Assembly (NCBI GenBank): GCA_028564675.1 | Contig: JAOVVO010000028.1 | Coordinates: forward strand, 1-64,000 | DNA length: 64,000 nt | DNA from: Onchocerca lupi | Taxonomy: Eukaryota > Nematoda > Chromadorea > Rhabditida > Onchocercidae | Direction of reading: 5' to 3' | Part shown: positions 1 to 10,808 of the stretch, piece by piece | How positions within the stretch are numbered: position 1 is the stretch's first letter | Layout: each line of letters opens with the position of its first letter | Program-made: the position numbers and the translations under genes | The notes under the pieces: model-generated | What the model was told of the DNA's origin: nothing | The model's input: the letters and a program-made list of their open reading frames with translations, nothing else | The model's database searches: none

Positions 1-2181
1 TATATATATATATATCGTTTGCTCACAATTCTAAATCTCCGAAAGTCCTTAAATATGCGCCTATTCGAGTGCAAAGTTGCATCAAATTTCCAAATCAATT
101 GGGAAAAACTTGAAATGTTGAACAAAGAACATTTACATTTTTATTTGTATAGATGAACTTCAATCAGACGTATCATTGTTCTAACATAAAATCATTCGGA
201 GAGTCAAAAATTTATTTGAAGAAAAGAAATTATCATTAGAGTTAGTGTAAGATGCTGAATTAGACAGTTTTTTTGGGAATTAAACTCCATTTAATCTCGA
301 AATGGAAAAAAGATGATGTTATAGTTGATAAATCTCCAATAGCCATTGGTTGTACCTGGGAGAATTATTAAATATTGCAGTGATGGAATTTATCAGTTTT
401 GTATAAAAAGTTCCTTAGCTTGATAAAGTATATATTTCAGAATATCTGGACATATGTCAGGTAACTGCACAGATTAATAAGAAGTAGCAAGACCAAATAG
501 TATAGGCAAACGATCTTGTTATAAATAATTATTATTACAATCAAATCGCTGATAAACTTTCAAATTTTAGATATATGAAATTCTAGTACTCTTATATAGT
601 CATTCGCAGAGCAGTAAAACAGTTTTCAGTTTCGGAAAAAGAGTGACGACTAGATTTCTAATTCCGAACTGTGTGTATTATAACTCCAAGTTGAGGAAAA
701 TTTGAGATTAACGCTTGTGGGAAAGTTATTTAATCTGAAAAATAGGCAATTTAGATTAGGTTTTTGGTAGTGAAATGGAGAAATTGGTGATAGTAGCGCT
801 CAAAAACAAGCTGAATACAGTCCTACTTATCAAACACAGTTATCAAGTTTTGACATAAATAAATAGAAAACATAGGATTCTCATCCTAGTTATTAGAAAG
901 TGCTTAAAGATCATTTTTAAAGGATTTTGTATAGAATTCAATGCAAGATTCAACACAGCCCAGTAAATTTGAAATTTTGTGGAATTAAAGTGCAATTTAT
1001 GAAACGAAAGTTGTCATTTATTCACTTTTTAAAATTCATTTCAAAAAAGAAATCAGAAATGGGAAAAAGTAATTATATCAGAAATAACTGCACAGCACTT
1101 AAAAAATCGTTTTCTTTCTTTAGAATAAAAGTTTTGCCCAATTTCAGCAATTAAAATTTCGAACAAATTTTTCGAAAAATAAGATTTTATTTAACTGTGC
1201 TGTTTCAATGCCTCCTCATATTTCAAATTTTGGATTTACGAGATTACAAACTGTCAAGAATGCAATCCCATAGTGCTTCATTACAAAATTTTAATTTACA
1301 TCGGATCAAAATTCGCTAAATTTATGAGCTCTCTCCAATAAAAAATTCATATGATATACGCTTTCAGAATACAATTTGAAAACACCTACTTATATACGAA
1401 TAAAACATCTCATTTCAGATCACCTAGTGCGATTCTCTGAAACTCAACATTTACATTTTCACAAACACATCATATTGCAGTTAGAGACTGTATTCAAGTG
1501 CAAGTAGTAATGTCTCCAAAGATGAAAATTTCAACCATAAGGGAAGCAAGGCATATGGAAATTTTAAATGTTCTCGCTGAATATCAAAATGAATGATTTC
1601 TAATCAAGAAAGGAATTGAATTCTTAGATTCACAGAATTTTGACATTGCAACACGTATGAAACATCATAATAACATTGGTTGGAGATAAGGAAGAAATAT
1701 CAAATTTAATTTTCTCAATTAAATAAAGCTTGAATTTGCAAAAATTAGTAAATGCAAATAAAAAATGATTGTAAACCCCATTTTTTTTAAAAAAATTCCT
1801 AAATCACCTGTAGTCTTCGTCACTCTTACCTTTTTACTGTATCTGCGTATTTTGGGAGGTTCTGAAGCTCTTTTGTTTCAAACTTATTTCATGCAGAAAT
1901 TTTTGGAAGTGAACTTAATAGAAAACAAATTATATTATTTCCTTCTTGCTTCCAAAGATTTCCCATACTTAAAAGCGATTGAAAAATGAAACTCTGGCAA
2001 TCAATAAACTTCTCCCCTCTAATATCAAAGCTAAGGTACTTGATCTTAATTTGGTTTTTGAATTATGACCAATCAAATGCGCCGCATTCTAACATTATAA
2101 CATAGGTAATCGTATAATAAGGCTGACATATAACTTCCTTAATTGCAGGAGTAATATGTAAATTCTAATGATCTTGAAACT
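1..2181. other. Gene-free region left of the first CX gene
   Basis: No coding region can be supported here. Short open frames exist but are AT-driven and lack splice context or family resemblance. The first 15 bases are a TA run. About 31-168 resembles repeat material at the right end of the window (listed separately). The rest is unremarkable AT-rich sequence that should include the 3' untranslated region of the minus-strand CX gene ending at 2182. Confidence 0.6.
31..168 (+). repeat. Dispersed repeat fragment shared with the right end of the window
   Basis: The stretch AAATCTCCGAAAGTCCTT near 32-49 matches 62731-62750 almost base for base. The stretch near 120-155 (TTGAACAAAGAACATTTAC, then TTTTTATTTGTATAGA) matches 63803-63840. 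The two blocks are thus joined here but lie about 1 kb apart at the right end. Repeat family unknown. Confidence 0.5.
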
Positions 2182-3422
2182 TTAAATGAAATGCAAAACA
2201 GTGACAGCAACTAGAAGGATATCGCTGAACTTACGATTCCAATAAGAAAATGCAGCACCATGCCAACAGCAATCATAGCCACAGCAATATTCATCGTAAT
2301 TACAGCTCCAGACCAATTCTTTTGGCCTTCTGCCATCCTGGAAGTACACATTACCCAGTTGTGGATCATCTCCTTCTATAGGCATCCGACACATGTGAGT
2401 ACCGTAGCCACCACGATAGTAGTTGGAACCCCAATAATATGGGCGATTATTCCACCTGAAATGGCACATTTCGAATTAATCAAATAACATTACTGCACCA
2501 TGTTTTCAAACAGATATCAATAATTCTCAAACGAATAGGGAAATGTCAACTTATTAAAGATTGAAGTTTATGATGAGAAAAATGACAAAAAGATTTTAAT
2601 ATGAAAAACAAACATCATTGGGGCATAAGCGCTTCGTATCAATGCTTTGCCAGCCTGATAAGTGAGGTAACCAGCTGCAGCACCAGCGATGAAAGAACCA
2701 ATGTTTGATTTCGTAAATCTAAAGAAAAACTGTGAAATAATTCCAATTTTACTTTTAAAAAATCTTGGAAGAAGTCTACATGCTAAATCAGAAAGGCTAC
2801 AAATATCAAATTTTAGTAGTTCATTGGTATTTAAACTTCTGAAAAGAAATAAATTTTTTCTATTAAAGTTTATTTTATCAAAGCATAAAATTTGTTTTAT
2901 CAAAGATTCTATTATATTTTATAAAGCTCACTTTATCAAAGAATAATTCATTCTGATATCAAAAAAGGGGTGGCATATAACAGAAATATTTCTAATATGG
3001 CAAAAATATCAGATATAAAAACAAAAAGATCGAGTCACTAAGAACAATGTTAAAAATGAAACTTACAAGCCGCTACCACGTTGTCGTCCCCAAGAAGTGC
3101 CACGTGAGCTGCCCCATCGATCAGTACCTGTTCTGCCAATGCCGCCACCTCCATGCGTCCCCCACCTATCATGTGGATAACCACTTGGATGACCAGATGC
3201 ACTTTTCGCAGAGCCAAAAACACCTCCCTTAGCTCGGGATCCTGATGAACTGCCAAATGATCCACTTCCACTTTTATGACCAAATAAACCACCGGATCGG
3301 CTACCCGATGAACCACGACCGCCAAATATACCACCTCGTCTTGATTCACATTCTTCTATTGGCAATAATAGTAATAATAATAATAAGGAAAGCTGCAGAC
3401 ACAAGAAGCGTTGTATATTCAT
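2182..3422 (-). CDS. Secreted Gly-rich CX-module protein (gene A)
   Basis: Three exons, 3067-3422, 2614-2718 and 2182-2455, join in frame to a 244-residue protein. Residues 1 to about 26 form a signal peptide with a long Leu run. Residues ~27-118 are Gly/Ser/Arg-rich. Residues ~122-145 are an Ala/Gly hydrophobic stretch (IAGAAAGYLTYQAGKALIRS). A Tyr/Trp-rich stretch (NNRPYYWGSNYY) follows, then the CX module, whose six cysteines have the spacing MC...WSC-x5-CC-x3-CC. The C-terminus ends in a short hydrophobic tail (ILLVAVTVLHFI), possibly a membrane or GPI signal but short for either. A GTAAGT donor inside the last exon (at ~2236) could shorten this tail. The CX module is a nematode domain of unknown function; the protein is presumably extracellular. 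Gene B is a paralogue with the same domain order. The start is the ATG opening the signal peptide; an upstream ATG in the leader runs only four codons. Confidence 0.85.
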
Positions 3423-3443
3423 ATTTCGTTCATATCGCTTTGA

Positions 3444-3447
3444 CCTG
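3444..3447 (-). promoter_or_regulatory. Probable trans-splice (or 5' UTR) acceptor of gene A
   Basis: The minus strand reads ATATTTTCAG ending at 3445, 22 bases upstream of the ATG. This consensus and spacing suit nematode spliced-leader addition. A cis 5' UTR intron is the alternative. Confidence 0.55.
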
Positions 3448-3524
3448 AAAATATAACATTCATTATGATATCTTTTGGATGCAGCACATTGCAGTTAGTG
3501 TTGTCGGAAAAGCTTTTTACATTG

Positions 3525-3959
3525 TGACAGAGATGGATCTTTCTGACAAAAGTTTTATTGACTGACGGAAGAGTGATTCTTCGATTCTTCCTGTACGGTA
3601 CAAACAATTATTAGAGAATATCCAAACTATTCACTGGATTATTCTTTCCATTGTTACTCGCAGAAAAGAATAAAAGAATGCTGAATAATCTGTGTTGATC
3701 TGTGTCGAACTTGAATTGCGCCTTGTAAGAACTTGTGCTCCAAAATCCGGACCTTTTCAGTCCTTTCGCAGTTTCTCTTACTAATCTACAGTGTGTCGCC
3801 TTATGATTGGTCAACTTTGTTTATCTATGAATCCGAGTGTTTTGGCGGGAAACACGTTTATTGGCTTGTTGATCCCTTTGAAACTATCTTCACCCTTTTT
3901 GACCTTTTTTTAACCAGCTCCTTGTTTATAATAATTGCATCTTTCGGATTTTTCCGACA
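3525..3959 (-). repeat. LTR-like dispersed repeat, copy C
   Basis: On the minus strand this 435 bp stretch starts TGTCGGAAAAATC and ends TGTCA. It aligns along its whole length to copy A (37775-38269) and partly to copy B (63031-63443). Conserved blocks include GTTTTGGCGGGAAACA, GCTCCAAAATCCG, GGAAAGAATAATCC and a CAATAAAA polyadenylation-like signal near the 3' end. TG...CA ends, a poly(A) signal and absence of coding sequence suggest an old solo LTR. No clear target-site duplication was seen. It lies ~100 bp upstream of gene A in the same orientation. Confidence 0.7.
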
Positions 3960-6714
3960 AATGCTTTCTCAAGTCTGTCCAACTTGAACATTCCTTCGCA
4001 CTATTCTAACATATAAGGCAATGTTGAAATATATCTCCTAATTGTTTATATTACTTCACTCCAAACAAATAGATAAACTATATATTGTGAAAAATTCTTC
4101 TCAGTCGACTAATTATCTCTAATCTTCAAATTAGCAAGTTCAAGATACAGGCAAAATCAAGTTGAATCCATGTTCCGGCGCACATTCACCCATTAGTTAA
4201 ACCGGTGATAAAAGATACTTGTTGACAACCAGTGTTCATCATTCCCGGTCCACCCGTAATAACACATTCTGTGCTACATTGAAGTTACAGTCTAATGTGA
4301 GTGCACTACTTACCACCGTCAGAAACATTCTTTGCGCAACAGGAAGCAAGAACCTGGAAGAACGTTTGTTCGATTGTAAGTGCACTCCTGCCCGTTTCTT
4401 CCCCCCAAAAACATTCCTCTTTTTGCAATGACTCATCCCGTCCGATAACATTAATCCTTTTCCTCTCATTCCTCTTCCTTCAGGCAATTATGTATCACAA
4501 CGGATTCTCCCAGTAATCAATTTTCATGTTATTCTTTATTGCATAAATTAGTGTATGAAAAGGCTTACAGGTTAATTGGTAACAACATTGGATCAATAAT
4601 AAACAATGAAAAAAGCAAGAATCGGAAAAAAGAGCAAAACAAGTGATGATTGCAGGGAAGACGAGTGGAGAACGATGAACTCGAGACTATGAGGCGGCTT
4701 AGGCTTCTTGTTGTCATCAATGCTTGCTAACCTCGATTTTCATTAGACTGCCTCTCAAATATTTAACGCTTCTATCCCTGCTTAGTGTAGTTTTCTGACC
4801 GACTTCTGTTTCTTCTTTCTGCTCGTTGCTTCAGTCATTTTCATTCTATGATGATTTAATCAAAGAGAGCATCTTTACGAATTTACATATTCAGGGAAAA
4901 GACTGCAGTAGAGCAACTTTCCGTTGCGGTAAACAAATTAATCTCAAGTGAAGATTGATAGAGCAAAAATTCAGAATCTCATACTTCAATTCAGAAATAG
5001 AGAAACTAAGCAACAGTGTTATATAAAATTTATATTGTTGAAGAAATAGTTTAAAAAAAATTTTTTTTTTTGATATGCACTAGAAAAATCTTCAAACATG
5101 AAATAAGTAAGTGTGATTAGCAGCATTCGACTATGGAAACATTAATGTGTTGATAAACAAAGGATGGCAACTTTTCATGATTTGTATTTTCTTGCAATTC
5201 TAAAAGAATATTTGGAAATTTTGAAAATATTTCGAAATTCGCAGAAAAATTCTTGCGTATTCTATTTCATATTTGCATTTAATAAACTCTATTAATCAAA
5301 GACGCTGAAAACTGATGCTTTCTTGAATTTCAAATCGATTTTATCTATGCTCAGATATTTCAAACTTATTTTATAATTATTCACAGTCTTTTCGATTAAT
5401 TAGCTCTGACTTTAAAGCCAGCTAACAATAGCAAGTTTTATTTGGCGAATGAAGATATCGTTCAATGCTAAGAAAAAACAAAGATTCATTATGTGATAAT
5501 CTTTCATAAATGTATTTATTACATTTATCCGGATAATTTATCTGCATATGCAATCATCACATGAAAAAAATTGAAAAGAGAAAAGGTATATCAAATAAAG
5601 AAGAAAATACGTAATACCCAATAGGTTAAGATTTAAGAGGTATATTAAAATATGTTATGATGAAGCTTATATTTAAGCCATATAAAAATATTCAACTTCA
5701 TGGGCGATCAGTATCCTACTTGCTTCGTTGAAGTCAGGCTATTTAATCCTTTATAACAATTGTTAAAGATTTAACCTTAAACTTATCTATATTACAAGTT
5801 AATTTAGAACATAATGCAGGAACAATGCATCTAAGCTCACAGCAAGTCAGTACAAAACTTTATCACCTATAGCAGAGCAGCACAAAATCCTATCATCTAT
5901 AGCAGAATTCAGTAATACAGTTGTTGACCAATATAGCGATAATCATATGTTACAAATAATCACTTTGTTCTGAAGATCCAAACACCAAACATAAATTGCA
6001 GAGATTGCATTTGTCTTAGATAACCGAAAAATTCTTTTCTAATCTGCAAACTAAAACGTCATTATTAAAATAGTAAAATCAGCAAAAGATAAGGCTCTTT
6101 GTTTATTTTTAGAAATAAATAGTATCTTACGAATATTCTATAAAATTTCTATAAAGCCTAGAAAAATTGGAAAATTTCAGAAGTTCACCTTATATATTTT
6201 AATAACTTGCGAAAGCAGGCGCTTTTATATACTTCTTTTTTACGTATACACTTGATGAAGAGCAAATATCAAAAGGAAAAAGGCCACAATCAGTAGGAAA
6301 AACAATAATAATATCATATCAGTAGCAGAAAGGCATCAGTAACATTAAGACACTGAAAAATTTCAACAGTTAACAAACATTCAACTTGACAGACAAATTT
6401 GACAAGCTGCTATAGAAATGAATTAGCAGATAGCATCATTTATCTATCTATCCTTCTAAAAACTCACGCTAGGTAGTACCAAGAGTACTAGCAGAAGTTA
6501 TATTGCGCTAAAAATCTGCAAACCTTTTTTCTTAGTATTCTAAAAATCCCTTCTGATTCAGACGAAAATTTAGGTAATACCTTTCTGGATTTTCGGGAAC
6601 AAATTTATTACTTTACTGATAAGCTGCTACGTAATAAACGCCGTAATTTTGTAAGTATTTTAGTAATTGATAAAGCTTGCTGCTGATAAAACTTACTGTT
6701 GAATTTAATTGGTT
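3960..6714. other. Intergenic region between the two CX genes
   Basis: No gene is supported. About 4140-4500 is less AT-rich and contains an imperfect direct repeat (listed separately). Both strands hold short frames only. A possible alternative last exon of gene B lies at 6570-6615. Confidence 0.55.
4293..4428 (+). repeat. Imperfect direct repeat (~50 bp, two units)
   Basis: Units at about 4293-4340 and 4373-4428 share GTRAGTGCACT, then a C-rich stretch, then AAACATTC and TTTGC. Each unit begins like a splice donor (GTGAGTGC, GTAAGTGC). Surrounding sequence has unusually high GC for the window. No coding potential is recognised. Confidence 0.5.
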
Positions 6715-8878
6715 CTAAGATTGTTCAAATTTTAAAATATCAACACACCTAATGAAAATAATCCATAACGGTCTCCTGTGATGAATGGAATTACCATTAC
6801 CACGCTTTGGTGCTGGACAACACTCGGTACCACAACACACCTCGGTACCACTCATACAATTCCAAGTTAATGATTTTGGCCTTGAACCGTCTTGGAATTG
6901 CACCTTAAAAAACGAAACCTAAATAACTCTGCTTAAATTTAAGAATCAAAATATCTACTGCCCTCTAAATTTTTGAATCTTTTGTCTAAAATTGAATTCA
7001 TACGGTTTTAAAAAACTGCTCTGGCGTCATAGCGGTTGAGTTTCTGGATTCATCAGTAGCTGGCGTTGAAGTTGAACTTTCCTTGAAAAAACATAAAATA
7101 AAAAAACAAAACAAAAGCAAACTGGCTAATTTTAAATGCCAAATCTCACTTGTGCAATACAGGAATTTGTTCTAGACCTAGTTAGGAGGATTTTCATCTC
7201 ATCTAATCTTAACACTTCCAAATTTTTGTATTTAAAGAGTTAATTCCCTTCCCTTAACATTTTGAATCAAAAGCTTCAATCATTCCTGCCCGAGAATTGA
7301 ATTTTTTAACCGAATCAACCTGTAACGTTTTCAGTACATCATCGATCGGCATTGAACACATAAAATAGCCATTTTTGGATTGATGATTTCTTTCGTCAAA
7401 ATAGTAATTCTGACCATTTGGTGCTTTTAACGGTTCCGAATTAGAACGGAGAATCGCCTAAAAGAAAAAAAAGATTTTTTTTTTTTAAATTTCAAATATA
7501 TTCAGCAAAAAGTTACGCAACTATCGAGATCGATAGCAACTTAAACTAAGTAAAACTTGTTCATCGTAAGAAAAGCTGCATATGAAATGATGATAAAATG
7601 ATAATGAAACAATGAAAATGTTTAGATACTCTTACGCACGTGTTATATCAGAGAATCAATCCAAGTCTAATAAATCCAAGAAGAAACGAGAGTAAACAAT
7701 AAATACAAATTGCTATATATCCATTAAAAAAAAAATATTGCTGATGAAAATATTAAAGATATTACTTTCAAAATATAATTCAGATTAGTTCTTAAAAAAT
7801 TTATGTGAACTGATATTCAATTCACTGCAATACCATATTATAAATTTCACGGCTGAATCTAGTTTACTTTTCGAATTCTAGAAAATAATGTGCTCCGATC
7901 AAGGATGACTTACCTTTCCTAATTCAAAAGTTGCTATACCTGCGGCAGCTCCAAGTGCGCCACCAAGAAGTGCTTTTTTAAATGTTCCTGTATTAGGCGA
8001 CCTAAACGGTCCAATTTTAAAGTCATTTAACTTTTCACCTTATTGATAATTTTAATGTTTTGATGTTTAAGAAAAGAAAAATGTAGCTTTAGAAATTAAC
8101 ATATTTTTTCATGCATTTCAAACCGTCAAACTTTTCACTGTACTGAAAAGTCAGTTGAATGATCCTGAGAAAATTATCACTTCGGCCAATTTTATGAAAT
8201 AATGGCTTCTCCTGATCTTTCTCAAATTTTAGAAAAGTTCTTCTTTTAAACGCTTACTTCAATTTATCGTAAATGGGATAGCCAGGCTGCTGATTATTAT
8301 AACCGCTAGCGGGATGATAAGTTCCTGGTTGTCGATAACCACCCGGTTGTGGATGATAACCACCTTGTTGTGGATGATAACCATTTTGCTGTGGATGATA
8401 ACCACCTTGCTGTGGACGATAATTTGTTTGAGAATGAAAACCTCCAGTTGAGTGACTGCCTAATCGTGCCTAAAAATAGACAAAAATTAGTAGATATTAT
8501 ATTACAATAACGAGAATTATTATTGCTTCATTCTGAAGGAGGCTGATTTTTCTAACTGATGTTAATAATTCCTCCATTCTAACAACAAAAAAAAAGGAAA
8601 AAAAAGAATTTGAACATCATGCGACAGATAGAATATCAATCACTCTTAATTGACCTCACTAAAATATTAATTAAAAGATTGCTGTTTTAAGCTTTATAAT
8701 ATAGGGAACAATTGCAGTACATTAAATATTTTTCAAATCCAATAAAATAAAAAGTAATCTGGAAAATGACATTTGTTCTTGCTCCGCTTGAACCACGGCT
8801 TCCTCCTCCTCCGCCTCCTTTACGCGCATTACTGATTCCTTGAGTAAGCAGTAATAAGTAGATGATGGCCTTGTACAT
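6715..8878 (-). CDS. Secreted CX-module protein with GYHPQQ repeats (gene B)
   Basis: Exons 8771-8878, 8258-8469, 7914-8001, 7320-7457, 7004-7081 and 6715-6903 join in frame (~270 residues). A signal peptide (MYKAIIYLLLLTQGISNA) is followed by a Gly/Arg patch (RKGGGGGGSRG). Next come repeats of the type GGYHPQQ, then an Ala/Gly hydrophobic stretch (ALLGGALGAAAGIATFELGKA) aligning to that of gene A. A Ser/Thr-rich linker precedes the CX module, with cysteine spacing NC-x6-CC-x3-CC after an upstream MC. The motif QFQDGSRPKSLTWNC matches YFQDGRRPKELVWSC of gene A, so the genes are paralogues. Cell role unknown. The 3' end is uncertain: a donor at 6749 could splice to a short exon at 6570-6615 that also stops in frame. 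The start is the ATG opening the signal peptide, 17 bases after a CTTTCAG acceptor. Confidence 0.8.
8258..8469 (-). repeat. GYHPQQ-type protein repeats in gene B exon 2
   Basis: The exon encodes consecutive 8-residue units of the form GGYHPQQ(N/P), at least three near-perfect, flanked by degenerate ones (YRPQQ, YRQPGTYHPASGY, NNQQPGY). At DNA level the unit GGTGGTTATCATCCACA recurs every 24 bases. The array is rich in Gly, Tyr, His, Pro and Gln, a composition of low-complexity extracellular or metal-binding segments. Confidence 0.85.
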
Positions 8879-8896
8879 GTTGATCACAAATGTTAA

Positions 8897-8900
8897 CCTG
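8897..8900 (-). promoter_or_regulatory. Probable trans-splice (or 5' UTR) acceptor of gene B
   Basis: The minus strand reads CTTTCAG then GTTAAC, with the leader starting at 8897, 19 bases before the ATG at 8878. The arrangement matches gene A. Confidence 0.5.
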
Positions 8901-9482
8901 AAAGAAGATGTTAATTCTACTAAAACAAGTCTTCATATCCGATATAACGAGTAATGCTCGAAGGATAGTTCTTGCTGTCTTCAAAACTTCTTGTCGCCCC
9001 AGGCAATTTCGCATATTAACAGAAATAGAAGAAATTCTAAAAATCGATCATTATGACCAGAATTGTAGGAATTACAAGAATATCGCTGCTTCAATAGCTT
9101 TACGTCAAAAAGCTTTTTCCCGTCAAAATCTACCGAGATTATGCTTTTTAAATTTTAAACTTTCTTAACAAACATACTACGAAAAGAAAAACTTCGTTTC
9201 CATAAAAAAAAAAGAAAGAAATATTTACATTCCATACAAATAGTTTCATCACAAACTGTGACAGAAGACGTTCCGATACTATGAAGATATATATCAAAAG
9301 GCATCGGTGACATCGGAATAGGCGGCAAACACAATCGATCGAGCAAGAACGAGTTATTACAATAGAAAAAAATATTGATGAATGGATACTACAATCCTAC
9401 CCAATCACACATATGTACTCATGTTATACATTCAAACACACAGTAGGAAGAAGTGGGGATCAAAGATCAAATTTAAATTTCT

Positions 9483-9825
9483 GCACATTGTTTCTGAGAT
9501 TGTTTAAATGCAGGTAGATAGACCATGCCATATTGCTTATTATGAAATTTCAAGACATGGGATTCGATAAGTGTGCGCATTCGAATGAATCTGTTAGATA
9601 GAATCTTTGCATTTCATCAAGAACTGAAGATTTTTTTTGAAGCGCGAAAAGTTAATCTCGTGCGGTCCAAGAATTCTTCGCAGACATTACTCGAAGATTC
9701 TGACTGTATTATTTCATGAATGCTCCTTTTCTTTTGTCATTCTGATTCGGTGCCTATAGAAATTTGACTTTCAAACTTAAGACTATTTCCAACTTCAGAC
9801 ATTCGCTGCCTTTGCTTCGTGAATG
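9483..9825 (+). repeat. Inverted-pair repeat, left copy
   Basis: This stretch aligns to the reverse complement of 10467-10808. Shared blocks include CATTCGAA(T/G)GAATCTGTT, GATAGAATCTTTGC, AAGAACTG(A/G)AGATTTT, GAATGCTCC and TTTTGTCATT. The copies differ by substitutions and small indels, so the pair is not recent. The spacer is ~640 bp. Confidence 0.7.
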
Positions 9826-10419
9826 AAATATTTTTTACAGAGTTAATTCTCACTGTCGACAGATGCCATATTCATATCAGCCGATATGGATCCAATTCAC
9901 TTTTTAGTAAATTATCTATTTCTATAGTTCCAACAAAAGTTTTGTAAGAACCTGAGTTTTCCTAACTATTCACTTTTATTTTTCTCTATTATATCAAAAC
10001 TTATAAGATCACATGAAATCTTTTGCAATAGCCATTATAATGCATTTTTATAATGCTATTAAAGTACTTGTTATTATTCAACTTTTGCATGAAAATTTTA
10101 GATGATGCGGAAATTTATTACGAGAATTCATCTTCAATTAGAAATATAATTTAAGGTCAGTTTTTATTTCACTTCAGAAGAATTAGTGCAAAAAAAAGTA
10201 AGTTTACCATAATCTTGGCTCTTTCGGCTGGAATAAATCCCCACCGTAGTTAATTCAAAAAATGGCATCATATGATTGATTCTTAAATAACTCTGTAGAC
10301 AAATGAAAGTTATCTATCGACGGAGAGAATAAATCTTCCTTCTGTTCAGGAATCGCTAATGAAAACAGATACTATCAAGATGTATTCTGAAAAGAATATT
10401 CTACAATTTAGATTCTTTT

Positions 10420-10420
<1 letters not shown>

Positions 10421-10466
<46 letters not shown>
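10421..10466 (+). repeat. Poly(A) tract, 46 bases
   Basis: An uninterrupted run of A directly abuts the right copy of the inverted-pair repeat at 10467. It may be a retroposition tail or slippage. Confidence 0.9.
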
Positions 10467-10468
<2 letters not shown>

Positions 10469-10808
10469 CAAAGGCAAAGAATGCTTGAAGTTGGGGACAA
10501 TCTCAAGAAGTCTGAAAGTCTAATTCCTAAAGGCATCGAATCAAAATGACAGAAGAATGGAGCATTCACAGGACAGTACAAGCAGAATCTTCCAGTAATA
10601 TTTAAGAAGGATTCTTGAATCGCACGATATTTGTTTTTGGCACATCTAAAATCTCCAGTTCTTAGTGAAATGCAAGCAAAGATTCTATCCAACAGATTCT
10701 TCGAATGTGCGTGCTTTACTTGAATATTCTCTAATAATTGCAACGAACTCTCACTATATAAAGAGCTAAAATCATCCAATCAGTTAGAAACAGAATCTCT
10801 TGTGCAGA
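10467..10808 (-). repeat. Inverted-pair repeat, right copy
   Basis: Reverse-complement partner of 9483-9825. It keeps a ~100-codon open frame on the minus strand (10467-10779) that runs into poly-Phe from the adjacent A tract. The left copy does not preserve this frame, so it is probably not a gene. A TATATAG sequence near 10757 (minus strand) gives it a weakly promoter-like look. Confidence 0.7.

Noticed and set aside
3047..3448. Plus-strand and alternate minus-strand frames over CX gene A exon 1
   Set aside because: Shadows of the Gly/Ser-rich exon; only one frame has signal peptide, splice sites and paralogue support.
10408..10779. Minus-strand frame of ~120 codons
   Set aside because: It ends in poly-Phe from the adjacent A tract and the frame is not preserved in the paired inverted copy.
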